A stretch of 64,000 nucleotides of DNA from Streptomyces sp. HUAS 15-9 (GTDB lineage: Bacteria > Actinomycetota > Actinomycetes > Streptomycetales > Streptomycetaceae), in contig NZ_CP106798.1 in assembly GCF_025642155.1 (NCBI RefSeq), positions 4,340,001 to 4,404,000 on the forward strand. The letters run 5' to 3'. The notes under the pieces are model-generated. The model searched no databases. It was not told the origin of the DNA and saw nothing but the letters and a program-made list of their open reading frames with translations. The translations under genes were made by a program, and so were the position numbers. Numbering within the stretch: the stretch's first letter is position 1; each line of letters opens with the position of its first letter. Of this stretch, positions 36,648-45,701 are shown piece by piece.

Positions 36648-37679
36648 ATGGCGCTCACGCTCTACGTCGACACCGCGCGCTGGCGTGCGCACCACAAGCA
36701 CGTGCAGGAGCAGTTCCCGGGGCTCGTCCCGGTCTGCAAGGGCAACGGCTACGGCTTCGGGCACGAACGCCTGGCCGAGGAGGCCACACGCCTGGGCTCG
36801 GACATCCTCGCCGTCGGTACGACGTACGAGGCCGCGCGCATAAAGGACTGGTTCGGCGGTGACCTGCTGGTGCTGACGCCGTACCGGCGGGGCGAGGAGC
36901 CCGTACCGCTGCCCGACCGGGTCATCCGCTCGGTGTCGTCCATCGACGGCGTGTACGGCCTCGTGGGCGCCCGTGTGGTCATCGAGGTGATGTCCACGAT
37001 GAAGCGGCACGGCATCAGCGAGCAGGACCTGCCGCAGCTGCACTCCGCCATCGAGAACATCCGGCTGGAGGGCTTCGCCATCCATCTGCCGCTGGACCGC
37101 ACCGACGGCTCGGACGCCGTCGAGGAGGTCATCGGCTGGATGGACCGGTTGCGCGCGGCCCGGCTGCCGCTGCACACGATGTTCGTCAGCCACCTCAAGG
37201 CCGACGAACTCGCCCGGCTCCAGCAGCAGTTCCCGCAGACCCGCTTCCGCGCCCGGATCGGCACGCGGCTGTGGCTGGGGGACCACGAGGCCACCGAGTA
37301 CCGCGGGGCGGTCCTGGACGTCACGCGCGTCGCCAAGGGGGACCGGTTCGGCTACCGCCAGCAGAAGGCGGCCTCCGACGGCTTCCTGGTGGTCGTGGCA
37401 GGCGGTACGTCGCACGGGGTGGGCCTGGAGGCCCCGAAGGCGCTGCACGGCGTCATGCCGCGCGCCAAGGGCGTCGCACGGGCCGGCCTGGCGACCGTGA
37501 ACCGGAACCTTTCTCCGTTCGTCTGGGACGGCAAGCAGCGCTGGTTCGCCGAGCCGCCGCACATGCAGGTGTCGATCCTGTTCGTGCCGGCGGACGCGTC
37601 CGAGCCGAAGGTCGGTGAGGAGCTGGTGGCCCATCTGCGGCACACCACCACGCAGTTCGACCGGCTCGTGGACCGGTGA
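36648..37679 (+). CDS. alanine racemase-fold PLP protein (divergent)
   Basis: 343 residues. The PLP-binding segment is VPVCKGNGYGFG (Lys about residue 29) where normal alanine racemases have VKANAYGHG; the barrel continues with EGFAIHLPL and RARIGTRLWLGD. Length is slightly short of a typical Alr (about 370-390), and the canonical C-terminal domain is altered. Downstream of femX, it may supply or modify D-amino acids for the wall, but classical alanine racemase activity is doubtful. The start ATG at 36648 follows GAAAGG at 13 nt. Confidence 0.75.
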   Translation: MALTLYVDTARWRAHHKHVQEQFPGLVPVCKGNGYGFGHERLAEEATRLGSDILAVGTTYEAARIKDWFGGDLLVLTPYRRGEEPVPLPDRVIRSVSSIDGVYGLVGARVVIEVMSTMKRHGISEQDLPQLHSAIENIRLEGFAIHLPLDRTDGSDAVEEVIGWMDRLRAARLPLHTMFVSHLKADELARLQQQFPQTRFRARIGTRLWLGDHEATEYRGAVLDVTRVAKGDRFGYRQQKAASDGFLVVVAGGTSHGVGLEAPKALHGVMPRAKGVARAGLATVNRNLSPFVWDGKQRWFAEPPHMQVSILFVPADASEPKVGEELVAHLRHTTTQFDRLVDR

Positions 37680-37697
37680 GCGGCCCACGAACAGCCG

Positions 37698-37732
37698 AAA
37701 GGCCGTACACGGGAGTTCCGTGTACGGCCTTT
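37698..37732. terminator. bidirectional terminator
   Basis: A perfect 15-bp inverted repeat (37698-37712 with 37718-37732), loop GAGTT, with an A-tract on one side and a T-tract on the other; between convergent genes. Confidence 0.85.
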
Positions 37733-37780
37733 TCCGTGCCCGCCGCCCCCGCGTGACGCGGGCGTCCGGGACCTGTTCGC

Positions 37781-39289
37781 TCAGAGCGAACGACCTGGCG
37801 GAGGTTCCGCCTCCGGGCTGCCCCACCCCACCTGAGGAGCGTCGAAATGGGCGGCGTGCCGCGGGGGATGGGCCGCGGCGCCGAGCACGAAGACGTCCGG
37901 CGCGCCGTCGAGCACGCCGCCCGAGGGGTCGTCGTCACCGGCGCGGCGCACCACGTCCCGCTCCGGCATGAGGATGTCCCGTACGACCACGGCGCACAGG
38001 TACAGCGTGCCCAGCAGATGCACCGCGATCGCCCATTGGTATCCATGGGTCGGCAGTCCCTTGTGGGCGTCTCCGCTGGTCGTGTACGCCAGGTACATCC
38101 AGATCCCGAGGAAGTACGCCACCTCGCACGCCTGCCAGATCAGGAAGTCACGCCACTTGGGCCGGGCCAGTGCGGCCAGCGGCACCAGCCACAGCACGTA
38201 CTGCGGCGAGTAGACCTTGTTGGTCAGGATGAAGGCCGCCACGATCAGGAAGGCGAGCTGGGCGAAGCGCGGGCGGCGCGGAGCGGTGAAGGTGAGCACC
38301 GCGATTCCCGCGCAGCACAGCAGCATCAGCAGAGTGGCGAGCGTGTTGACCGTGTCGGTGCTGGGCGGGCTGGTCGAGTTCTGGGCCCAGATCAGCCAGA
38401 AGGAGCCGAAGTCGACCCCCCGCTCCTGGCTGAACGTGTAGAACTTCGACCAGCCCTCGAAGGCGAACGCCATCACCGGCAGGTTCACGGCCAGCCAGGC
38501 GACCGTCGCCCCGCCCAGGGCCACGCCGAAGTCCCGCCACTTGCCCGCGCGCCAGCACAGCACGAGCAGCGCGCCGAGCAGCAGGACGGGATAGAGCTTG
38601 GCGGCCGTGGCGAGCCCCAGCAGGACGCCGAACGCGAAGGAGCGGCCCCGCGACCACATCAGCATCGCCGCGGCCGTCAGAGCGACCGCCAGCAGGTCCC
38701 AGTTGATGGTGGCGGTGAGCGCGAAGGCGGGCGCCAGGGCGACCAGCAGGCCGTCCCAGGGGCGCCGGGCGTGCGTACGGCTCACGCAGACGGCGATGAC
38801 GGCGGCGCACACCATCAGCATCCCGGCGTTGACGAACCAGTACACCTGCTCCTGGTGCTGGAGGCTGCCGCTGCCGGGGGTGAGCCAGGCGGCCACCTCC
38901 ATGAACACTCCGGTCAGGACCGGGTACTCCAGGTACTCCATGTCGCCCTGGAGCTTGTCGAAGTACGGCACGAGCCCGTCGGCGAAGCCGCGCCCCTGGT
39001 AGAGGTGCGGGATGTCCGAGTAGCAGGCGTGCGTGTACTGCGAACTGGCGCCGAAGAACCAGGCGCCGTCGTAGCAGGGCGCCTTCTGGACCAGGCCGAG
39101 GGCGAACATGCCGATCGCCACCAGCACCACGACCCGTACCGGGGTCCACCAGGTCGTTCCGAGCAGGGCGTACCGCCCGACGGGGCCGCCGATCAGCTCA
39201 CTGCCGGCCGCGGCGACCTCGTCCTCCCTGGTCGGCCGCACCGGATCCGGCTCGTGCACGCTCGTGGGCGTCGTTTCTGCACTGGGCAT
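37781..39289 (-). CDS. GT87-type (DUF2029) polyprenyl-sugar-dependent glycosyltransferase
   Basis: About 502 residues and 10 or more membrane helices. Family blocks visible: YDGAWFFGASSQYTHACYSDIPHLYQGRGF (acidic first loop), YPVLTGVFMEVAAW, GLATAAKLYPVLLLGALLVL, and NKVYSPQYVLWLVPL. Mycobacterial relatives are alpha-mannosyltransferases that use polyprenyl-phosphate mannose for lipomannan and arabinogalactan assembly; here the acceptor is unknown. ATG 39289 is preferred over 39298 because of ribosome-site spacing; a longer frame to 39403 runs through parS (VSRET). Transcribed after the PBP gene, so probably the same operon. Confidence 0.78.
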   Translation of the reverse strand: MPSAETTPTSVHEPDPVRPTREDEVAAAGSELIGGPVGRYALLGTTWWTPVRVVVLVAIGMFALGLVQKAPCYDGAWFFGASSQYTHACYSDIPHLYQGRGFADGLVPYFDKLQGDMEYLEYPVLTGVFMEVAAWLTPGSGSLQHQEQVYWFVNAGMLMVCAAVIAVCVSRTHARRPWDGLLVALAPAFALTATINWDLLAVALTAAAMLMWSRGRSFAFGVLLGLATAAKLYPVLLLGALLVLCWRAGKWRDFGVALGGATVAWLAVNLPVMAFAFEGWSKFYTFSQERGVDFGSFWLIWAQNSTSPPSTDTVNTLATLLMLLCCAGIAVLTFTAPRRPRFAQLAFLIVAAFILTNKVYSPQYVLWLVPLAALARPKWRDFLIWQACEVAYFLGIWMYLAYTTSGDAHKGLPTHGYQWAIAVHLLGTLYLCAVVVRDILMPERDVVRRAGDDDPSGGVLDGAPDVFVLGAAAHPPRHAAHFDAPQVGWGSPEAEPPPGRSL

Positions 39290-39362
39290 GGGGCACATCC
39301 TGCCGTACGTGTCCAGCAGTACGCCGAAGGCCGCCGCACCTCGTGAGGTACGGCGGCCCCGT

Positions 39363-39376
39363 GTTTCACGTGAAAC
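39363..39376. other. parS site, perfect GTTTCACGTGAAAC
   Basis: Exact ParB site between the PBP stop (39420) and the GT87 start (39289), in the leader of the latter. Confidence 0.95.
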
Positions 39377-39419
39377 ACCCTCGGCGGGCGAAATGATCAC
39401 CAACCGGACGTTTCACCGA

Positions 39420-42044
39420 CTAGCCTGTCGACCCTCCGAAGAACCCTCCGTTGCCGTTGCCTCTGGTACTGCCGGTACCCGACGTGTCCGTGGGAGTCGG
39501 CGATGTGGTCACCCCACCGTCCGTGCCGCCGGTGGCCCCGCCAGTGGTGGTGCCGCAGTTGAACTTGAACCTGCAGGTCTCGGTCGCGGAGGGGGACGGC
39601 AGGGTGGCCGTCTCGCTGGGCGTCTCGCTGGGCGTCTCGCTCGGGGTCTCGCTCGGAGTGATGGTGACCGACGGGGTCGGGGAGGGAGCGCCCGCCTCGT
39701 CCGCGACCTCGCCGATCTTGGTGGCCTCCGGGAAGCCGGGGTCGCTGGCGTTCTTCAGTGCTTCCTTCATGTACTCGGTCCACACCAAGGTCGGAATGTC
39801 ACCACCGTGGATGGACGCGACACCGGCCGTGCCGTTCATGGAGAGCAGTTCGTGGTCCTTCGGGTTCTCGCGGAACATGGCGACCGACGTCGACAGCTGC
39901 CGGGTGTAGCCGACGAACCAGGCCGACTTGTTGCTGTCGGTGGTACCGGTCTTGCCCGCCGCCGTACGGCCCAGGGCCTTGGCGTTCTGACCCGTACCGT
40001 TCTGGATGACGTTCTGCAGCACGTCGGTGACGTTGTTCGCGATGTCCGACGGCATCGCCTGCGAGGACTTCGGCTTGGTGAAGCTCCCCGTGTCCCGCCC
40101 GTTCTTCTTGACCTTGGTCACCGAGTACGGGTCCGTCTGCCTGCCGGAGGCGGCGAAGGTCGCGTAGGCGTCGGCCATGCGGACCGCACTGGGGGTCGAG
40201 GTACCGATGGCGAACGACGGGTTGAGGTTCTGCGACATGCTCTGGGGCAGGATGCCGGCGGCCTTGGCGACGTCTCGTACGTGCGTCATTCCCACGTCCA
40301 CGCCGAGCTGCACGAACGGCGTGTTGATGGACTGCTCCATCGCCTTGCGCAGGGTGATGTAGCCCCAGCGGTGGTCGCTCTCGTTGTTCTGGTAGAAGAC
40401 CGAGTTGTCCTTGTTCAGCACATAGGAGCCGTCCTGCTGCCTGACCTTGAGGTGGTCATTGCCGTTGTACTTGCTCAGCGGCGAGATTCCCTGGGGGTTC
40501 GTCTTGTACGTGCCGTACTGCATGGCCGCCGCGAGGACGAACGGCTTCCATGTCGAACCGACGGGGACACCCGAGGTGTCGGCGTTGTTGGTGAAATGGT
40601 TGTGTTCGTAACCCGCACCGCCGTACAGCGCGACGATCGCGCCGTCATTGGGCACCACCGAGGCCGCACCGAACTGGACGTACTTGTCCTTCTCGCGCGT
40701 CTTCGGGTCGAGCCGCTGCTTCTCGATCTTCTTGACGGCCGCGCTCAGGGCGTCGACCTTGTCCTTCTTGAACGTCGTGTAGATCTGGTAGCCGCCCTGG
40801 TCGAATTCCTTCTCCGAGATGTCGGAGTGCGCCAGGACGTACTTCTTCGCCGTGTCGGCCAGGTAGCTGATCTGGCCGGTCATGCCCTTGGTCGCCTTGC
40901 GGCCCTGAGGCTTCGGATACGACTTGATGGCTTCCTGGTACTGCTGGTCGGTGATGTGCTTGTCCTTGTGCATCTCGCCGAGAATCCAGCTCCAGCGCGC
41001 CTCGGAGCGCTTGCGGTTCGCGTCGGGGTTCGCCGCGGGGTCGATGTCCGAGTTTCCGGCCGGGTCGTAGTACGTCGGGCCCTTGAGCAGCGCGGCGAGG
41101 AAGGCGCACTGACTCGGCTGGAGTTTGACCGCGTCCACGTCGAAGTAGGTGCGCGCGGCCGCCTGGATGCCGTACGCGCCACGACCGTAGTACGAGGTGT
41201 TCAGATAGCCCTGCAGGATCTGCTGCTTGGAGAGCTTCGTGCCCACCTTGATGGAGATGAACATCTCCTTGAACTTCCTGGACAGCGTCTGGTCCTGGCT
41301 CAGGTAGGTGTTCTTGACGAACTGCTGGGTGATCGTCGAGCCACCCTGCGTCTGACCACCGCTGGCCATGTTGGCCAGGGCGCGGGCGATGCCCATGGGG
41401 TCGACGCCCGAGTCCTGGTAGAAGCTCTTGTTCTCGGCCGAGATCACCGCCCACTGCATGGCGTCGGGGATCTGGTCGATCGTGACGTTCTGCCGGTTCG
41501 CGCCCGTGCCGGTGGCGACCATCTGCGAGCCGTCGGCCCAGTAGTAGACGTTGTTCTGGGACTTGGCCGCGTCGTTCTCATTGGGGATGGAGACCATCGC
41601 GTAGCCGACGCCGACCATGGCCACCAGGCTGCCGACGAAGCCGATGAACATCCCGGAGACGAGCTTCCAGGAGGGCACCCAGCGGTGCCACCCGTCCTTG
41701 TCGTAGCGCGGGTAGTCGATGAACCGCTTCTTGGCGGGCATCGGACGGCCTCTTCCGCGCCCCGGCCCGCCCGGGCCGCCGCGTCGGCCACCCGGACCCT
41801 CGTCGACCGCTCTGCGGCGGCCTCCCGTGCTTCTCTGCGCCGCCCGACGGGCCTCGGCACGGCTGCCGTAGGGGCGCTCCTCGGCTCTGGCCCCATAGGC
41901 ACCGGACCCATAGGAGTCGGAAGGGGACCCGGTGGCGCCTCGCGGTGCCGCGCGGCGGCCGGAGGACGAGCCGGACTGGCCGCGTCGGGCCGCGGCACGT
42001 CCGCCTCCCTGCGGCGGCGGCGGTTTGCGACGGTGCTCGCTCAT
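39420..42044 (-). CDS. bifunctional class A penicillin-binding protein
   Basis: 874 residues. The N-terminus (1-130) is a basic, Gly/Arg/Pro-rich cytosolic tail; one membrane anchor follows (about 135-160: LVSGMFIGFVGSLVAMVGVGYAMV). The GT51 glycosyltransferase has ENKSFYQDSGVD and GGSTITQQFVKN. The transpeptidase has SxxK (GSTWKPF), SIN and KTG (AAGKTGTTD). It polymerises and cross-links peptidoglycan outside the membrane. The C-terminus has a Ser/Glu/Thr/Pro repeat and a Gly-rich end with two Cys. ATG 42044 has GAGGAG 11 nt upstream. Confidence 0.93.
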   Translation of the reverse strand: MSEHRRKPPPPQGGGRAAARRGQSGSSSGRRAAPRGATGSPSDSYGSGAYGARAEERPYGSRAEARRAAQRSTGGRRRAVDEGPGGRRGGPGGPGRGRGRPMPAKKRFIDYPRYDKDGWHRWVPSWKLVSGMFIGFVGSLVAMVGVGYAMVSIPNENDAAKSQNNVYYWADGSQMVATGTGANRQNVTIDQIPDAMQWAVISAENKSFYQDSGVDPMGIARALANMASGGQTQGGSTITQQFVKNTYLSQDQTLSRKFKEMFISIKVGTKLSKQQILQGYLNTSYYGRGAYGIQAAARTYFDVDAVKLQPSQCAFLAALLKGPTYYDPAGNSDIDPAANPDANRKRSEARWSWILGEMHKDKHITDQQYQEAIKSYPKPQGRKATKGMTGQISYLADTAKKYVLAHSDISEKEFDQGGYQIYTTFKKDKVDALSAAVKKIEKQRLDPKTREKDKYVQFGAASVVPNDGAIVALYGGAGYEHNHFTNNADTSGVPVGSTWKPFVLAAAMQYGTYKTNPQGISPLSKYNGNDHLKVRQQDGSYVLNKDNSVFYQNNESDHRWGYITLRKAMEQSINTPFVQLGVDVGMTHVRDVAKAAGILPQSMSQNLNPSFAIGTSTPSAVRMADAYATFAASGRQTDPYSVTKVKKNGRDTGSFTKPKSSQAMPSDIANNVTDVLQNVIQNGTGQNAKALGRTAAGKTGTTDSNKSAWFVGYTRQLSTSVAMFRENPKDHELLSMNGTAGVASIHGGDIPTLVWTEYMKEALKNASDPGFPEATKIGEVADEAGAPSPTPSVTITPSETPSETPSETPSETATLPSPSATETCRFKFNCGTTTGGATGGTDGGVTTSPTPTDTSGTGSTRGNGNGGFFGGSTG
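39610..39657. repeat. 12-bp tandem repeat in the PBP tail
   Basis: Four copies of a 12-bp unit (GTCTCGCTGGGC with small changes) encode the repeated S-E-T-P of the PBP C-terminal tail. A site for copy-number variation in frame. Confidence 0.8.
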
Positions 42045-42397
42045 CGAACGACTACTCCTCGGGCAGGCGCACCCTTGCGCGCCTGGAAAAGGCGGCTGGT
42101 TTCCGGTCCCCCCGAAGTACGGATGTGGTCGGTTTTGCATTCACCCGTACTGCACCGAGGACGTGGACGCTCCCCAGACGTCACTTGGTTCCCGGCGGTG
42201 TGCATGCCGCACAGACTACGCACCGCCAAAACCTGCTTTTACGGATATTCATCACAAATCAGGCAACTTGCCTCCTGCGAATCGGTGATGTGATCCCGTT
42301 CACCGCCCCCCCTCTTGTCGCATGCGGAAGGCCGTTCTATCGTGCTGATGTATCGAGTCGATACATCAGCGAGAGATAAGGACGAGAGGAGGCGACG
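42045..42397. promoter_or_regulatory. PBP / padR divergent region
   Basis: 353 bp without a credible gene. It holds the promoter of the PBP gene (minus) and of padR (plus). The stretch 42230-42260 is AT-rich for this genome. The PadR operator is at 42344-42370. Confidence 0.55.
42344..42370. promoter_or_regulatory. PadR-type operator, 27-bp palindrome
   Basis: Perfect inverted repeat with 13-bp arms (GCTGATGTATCGA and its complement) around one central base, 27 bp before the padR start. The ATGTAT...ATACAT core resembles known PadR sites; autoregulation is likely. Confidence 0.75.
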
Positions 42398-43081
42398 ATG
42401 AGCCGGCGTTCCGGCATCCTCGAGTTCGCCGTACTCGGCCTGCTCCGCGAGTCTCCGATGCATGGCTACGAGCTGCGCAAACGACTCAACACGTCATTGG
42501 GTGTGTTCCGTGCGTTCAGCTACGGGACGCTCTATCCCTGCCTCAAGACGCTGGTCGCCAACGGCTGGTTGATCGAGGAGCCGGGCAGCACCCACGAGGA
42601 CGCCCTGGCCGCTCCCCTCGCGGGACGCCGTGCCAAGATCGTCTACCGGTTGACGGCGGAAGGTAAGGAGCACTTCGAGGAGCTGCTCTCGCAGACCGGC
42701 CCCGACGCGTATGAGGACGAGCACTTCGCCGCCCGGTTCGCGTTCTTCGGACAGACGTCACGCGACGTGCGCATGCGCGTACTGGAGGGCCGTCGCAGTC
42801 GGCTTGAGGAGCGCCTGGAGAAGATGCGCGCCTCGCTGGCCCGTACCCGGGAGCGACTCGACGACTACACGCTTGAGCTCCAGCGCCACGGGATGGAGTC
42901 CGTGGAGCGCGAAGTGCGCTGGCTGAACGAGCTCATCGAGAGCGAGCGGGCCGGGCGGGACCTCAGGGGTTCCGCGTCCGGGGGGCCCGCTCAGCAGGAC
43001 ACATCATTTGGAGCGACGGGCGGCCTGCCCCGTCCCGGGGACACCCCCGGGACGGATACGCCCGACGACACCGCCACGTGA
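42398..43081 (+). CDS. PadR family transcriptional regulator
   Basis: 227 residues. The PadR winged HTH is at about 5-95 ([53 protein letters not shown]...). A long helical C-terminal dimerisation region follows (about 110-185) and a Gly/Thr/Asp-rich tail. The ATG has GAGGAGG 6-8 nt upstream. ino1 starts 43 bp after its stop, as in other Streptomyces, so it may control ino1; its own operator lies upstream. Confidence 0.9.
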   Translation: MSRRSGILEFAVLGLLRESPMHGYELRKRLNTSLGVFRAFSYGTLYPCLKTLVANGWLIEEPGSTHEDALAAPLAGRRAKIVYRLTAEGKEHFEELLSQTGPDAYEDEHFAARFAFFGQTSRDVRMRVLEGRRSRLEERLEKMRASLARTRERLDDYTLELQRHGMESVEREVRWLNELIESERAGRDLRGSASGGPAQQDTSFGATGGLPRPGDTPGTDTPDDTAT

Positions 43082-43124
43082 AGCCCACGCAGGGCCTCAC
43101 TCGTACACACAGGGAGCAACCGGA

Positions 43125-44207
43125 ATGGGTTCGGTTCGCGTAGCCATCGTCGGCGTGGGCAACTGCGCCGCGTCGCTGGTGCAGGGAGTCGAGTACTACA
43201 AGGACGCCGACCCGGCGTCGAAGGTCCCCGGCCTGATGCACGTGCAGTTCGGCGAGTACCACGTCCGTGACGTGGAGTTCGTCGCCGCCTTCGACGTCGA
43301 CGCGAAGAAGGTCGGCCTCGACCTCGCGGACGCCATCGGCGCCTCCGAGAACAACACCATCAAGATCTGCGACGTGCCCAACACCGGTGTCACCGTCCAG
43401 CGCGGCCACACCCTCGACGGTCTCGGCAAGTACTACCGCCTGACCATCGAGGAGTCCGAGGCCGAGCCGGTCGACGTCGTCCAGATCCTGAAGGACAAGC
43501 AGGTCGACGTTCTCGTCTGCTACCTGCCCGTCGGTTCCGAGGACGCGGCGAAGTTCTACGCCCAGTGCGCCATCGACGCCAAGGTCGCCTTCGTCAACGC
43601 CCTCCCGGTCTTCATCGCCGGCACCAAGGAGTGGGCGGACAAGTTCACCGAGGCGGGCGTCCCGATCGTCGGTGACGACATCAAGTCGCAGGTCGGCGCC
43701 ACCATCACGCACCGCGTCATGGCGAAGCTGTTCGAGGACCGGGGTGTCGTCCTGGACCGCACGATGCAGCTGAACGTCGGCGGCAACATGGACTTCAAGA
43801 ACATGCTCGAGCGCGAGCGCCTGGAGTCCAAGAAGATCTCCAAGACGCAGGCCGTCACCTCCCAGATCCCCGACCGGGAGCTCGGCGAGAAGAACGTCCA
43901 CATCGGCCCGTCCGACTACGTGGCCTGGCTCGACGACCGCAAGTGGGCGTACGTCCGCCTCGAGGGCCGTGCCTTCGGTGACGTCCCGCTGAACCTGGAG
44001 TACAAGCTCGAGGTCTGGGACTCCCCGAACTCCGCGGGTGTCATCATCGACGCTCTGCGTGCCGCGAAGATCGCCAAGGACCGCGGGATCGGCGGCCCGA
44101 TCCTCTCCGCGTCCTCGTACTTCATGAAGTCCCCGCCGGTCCAGTACTTCGACGACGAGGCCCGCGAGAACGTCGAGAAGTTCATCCGCGGCGACGTCGA
44201 GCGCTGA
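43125..44207 (+). CDS. ino1: inositol-3-phosphate synthase
   Basis: 360 residues. It converts glucose 6-phosphate to 1L-myo-inositol 1(3)-phosphate with NAD+, the first step to phosphatidylinositol and mycothiol in actinobacteria. Seen: [20 protein letters not shown] (Rossmann), [16 protein letters not shown] and [26 protein letters not shown] (catalytic Lys region), and the [18 protein letters not shown] block. ATG 43125 follows AGGGAG at 9 nt; the longer frame to 43008 overlaps padR. A strong terminator ends the unit. Confidence 0.96.
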   Translation: MGSVRVAIVGVGNCAASLVQGVEYYKDADPASKVPGLMHVQFGEYHVRDVEFVAAFDVDAKKVGLDLADAIGASENNTIKICDVPNTGVTVQRGHTLDGLGKYYRLTIEESEAEPVDVVQILKDKQVDVLVCYLPVGSEDAAKFYAQCAIDAKVAFVNALPVFIAGTKEWADKFTEAGVPIVGDDIKSQVGATITHRVMAKLFEDRGVVLDRTMQLNVGGNMDFKNMLERERLESKKISKTQAVTSQIPDRELGEKNVHIGPSDYVAWLDDRKWAYVRLEGRAFGDVPLNLEYKLEVWDSPNSAGVIIDALRAAKIAKDRGIGGPILSASSYFMKSPPVQYFDDEARENVEKFIRGDVER

Positions 44208-44245
44208 GACGGGCGCTCGACCGAGAACGCTCCTGCCAGGGCTGT

Positions 44246-44279
44246 GAGGGTCCCCGGGTTTCCAGCCCCGGGGACCCTC
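44246..44279 (+). terminator. terminator after ino1
   Basis: A perfect 12-bp inverted repeat (44246-44257 with 44268-44279) with a 10-nt loop, 38 bp after the ino1 stop. Confidence 0.8.
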
Positions 44280-44302
44280 CCGCATGTGTGAGGCTGTGCC
44301 CC

Positions 44303-45565
44303 ATGCCCGTCGTTCGCGACCTGCGCGTCCTGCTCCGCTTCCGGAACTTCCGGCGCCTGCTCGCCGTACGCCTGCTCTCCCAGTGCGCCGACGGGGTCTA
44401 TCAGGTCGCGCTCGCCACGTACGTCGTCTTCTCCCCGGAGAAACAGACCTCGGCCACCGCGATCGCCTCGGCGATGGCCGTGCTGCTGCTCCCGTACTCG
44501 CTCGTCGGCCCCTTCGCGGGCGTCCTGCTGGACCACTGGCGGCGCCGTCAGGTCTTCGTGTACGGCAACCTGTTGCGCGCCGTGCTGGCGGCGGGCACGG
44601 CCGTCCTGATGGTCAGCCAGGTGCCGGACTGGCTGTTCTACGTCTCCGCGCTGTGCGTCACGGCCGTCAACCGCTTCGTTCTCGCCGGACTCTCCGCCTC
44701 CCTGCCGCGGGTGGTCGACACCGAGCGCCTGGTGATGGCCAACTCCGTCTCCCCGACCGCCGGAACGCTCGCCGCGACCGCCGGCGGCGGTCTCGCCTTC
44801 CTCGTACGGCTGGTGGTGTCGGACTCGGACGCCGCGGTGGTCCTGCTGGGCGCCGCCCTCTACCTGTGTGCGTCCCTCGCCTCGCTGACCATGGCTCCCG
44901 GACTGCTCGGCCCCGACCGCGACCATGAACTTCCGCACCTGGGCGCGGCGCTTGTGGGCACCGCGCGGGAACTGCTGGCGGCCGTACGGCATCTGGCCGC
45001 GCCGCAGCGCCGGGAGGCCGTCTGGGCACTGCTCACGATGACGCTGATGCGCTTCTGCTACGGCGCGCTGCTGGTCATGGTGCTGATGCTGTGCCGGTAC
45101 GCCCTCTCCTCCACCCCGCAGGGCGGACTCCGCCTGCTGGGGCTCGCGTTGGGGATGTCCGGTGCCGGCTTCTTCGCGGCGGCCCTGGTGACGCCCTGGG
45201 CGGCCGGACGGCTAGGCCCCGGGCGCTGGATCGCCGTGTGTGCCGCGACGGCCGCGGTCCTGGAACCGGCCCTCGGACTGCCCTTCGCCACCGTCCCCAT
45301 GCTGATCGCGGCCTTCGTCCTGGGACTGACCACCCAGGGGGCGAAAATCGCCACGGACACGATCGTGCAGTCCTGCGTCGAGGACGGCTTCCGTGGCCGG
45401 ATCTTCTCCGTTTACGACGTTCTGTTCAACGTCGCCTTCGTCGGCGCCGCCGGGGCAGCCGCCTTGATGCTCCCGCCGGACGGCCGCTCCCCGGTCCTGG
45501 TGGTCACGGTCGCCGTCATCTACGGAGCGGTTGCTGTGGCTATGGGCCGCTTTGAGCGCCGGTAA
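44303..45565 (+). CDS. MFS transporter
   Basis: 420 residues and 12 likely membrane helices. It opens MPVVRDLRVLLRFRNFRRLLAVRLLSQCADGVYQVALATYVVF, close to the enterobactin-exporter-like/DHA3 branch; LVGPFAGVLLDHWRRRQVFV is MFS motif A. Substrate unknown. ATG 44303 is chosen over GTG 44288 because there is no ribosome site for the latter; the terminator before it implies its own promoter or read-through from ino1. Confidence 0.8.
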   Translation: MPVVRDLRVLLRFRNFRRLLAVRLLSQCADGVYQVALATYVVFSPEKQTSATAIASAMAVLLLPYSLVGPFAGVLLDHWRRRQVFVYGNLLRAVLAAGTAVLMVSQVPDWLFYVSALCVTAVNRFVLAGLSASLPRVVDTERLVMANSVSPTAGTLAATAGGGLAFLVRLVVSDSDAAVVLLGAALYLCASLASLTMAPGLLGPDRDHELPHLGAALVGTARELLAAVRHLAAPQRREAVWALLTMTLMRFCYGALLVMVLMLCRYALSSTPQGGLRLLGLALGMSGAGFFAAALVTPWAAGRLGPGRWIAVCAATAAVLEPALGLPFATVPMLIAAFVLGLTTQGAKIATDTIVQSCVEDGFRGRIFSVYDVLFNVAFVGAAGAAALMLPPDGRSPVLVVTVAVIYGAVAVAMGRFERR

Positions 45566-45646
45566 GTGTCACATCAAAGAAACAGAGGGGCCCTGGGTTA
45601 CAGGGTTGTCAGTGGGAACCGCTAACTTACGTGGGTCTTACCTCGC

Positions 45647-45688
45647 GCCATGCGCACCCATGTTCCAGCCATGCGCACCCACGTTCTA
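45647..45688. repeat. 21-bp tandem direct repeat in a 5' leader
   Basis: Two adjacent 21-bp copies (45647-45667 and 45668-45688, 19 of 21 bases identical, beginning GCCATGCGCACCCA) end 13 bp before the GTG of the next gene. Each copy has an ATG in another frame. A regulator site or leader structure is possible. Confidence 0.6.
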
Positions 45689-45701
45689 GGGGGACCCCCA
45701 A

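Noticed and set aside
39610..39657. Short tandem repeat as a CRISPR-like array
   Set aside because: The units are 12 bp, contiguous and in frame, encoding S-E-T-P; there are no spacers or cas genes.
39108..42293. A 1061-codon open frame on the plus strand opposite the PBP gene
   Set aside because: It is the antisense shadow of a real gene in very GC-rich DNA; the translation is Arg/Gly/Asp/Val repeats without domains. The same holds for 4253-6091 and 6305-8410 opposite the cyd genes.
43008..43124. Longer ino1 starting inside padR
   Set aside because: The extension is not seen in the family and overlaps padR; ATG 43125 has a ribosome site.
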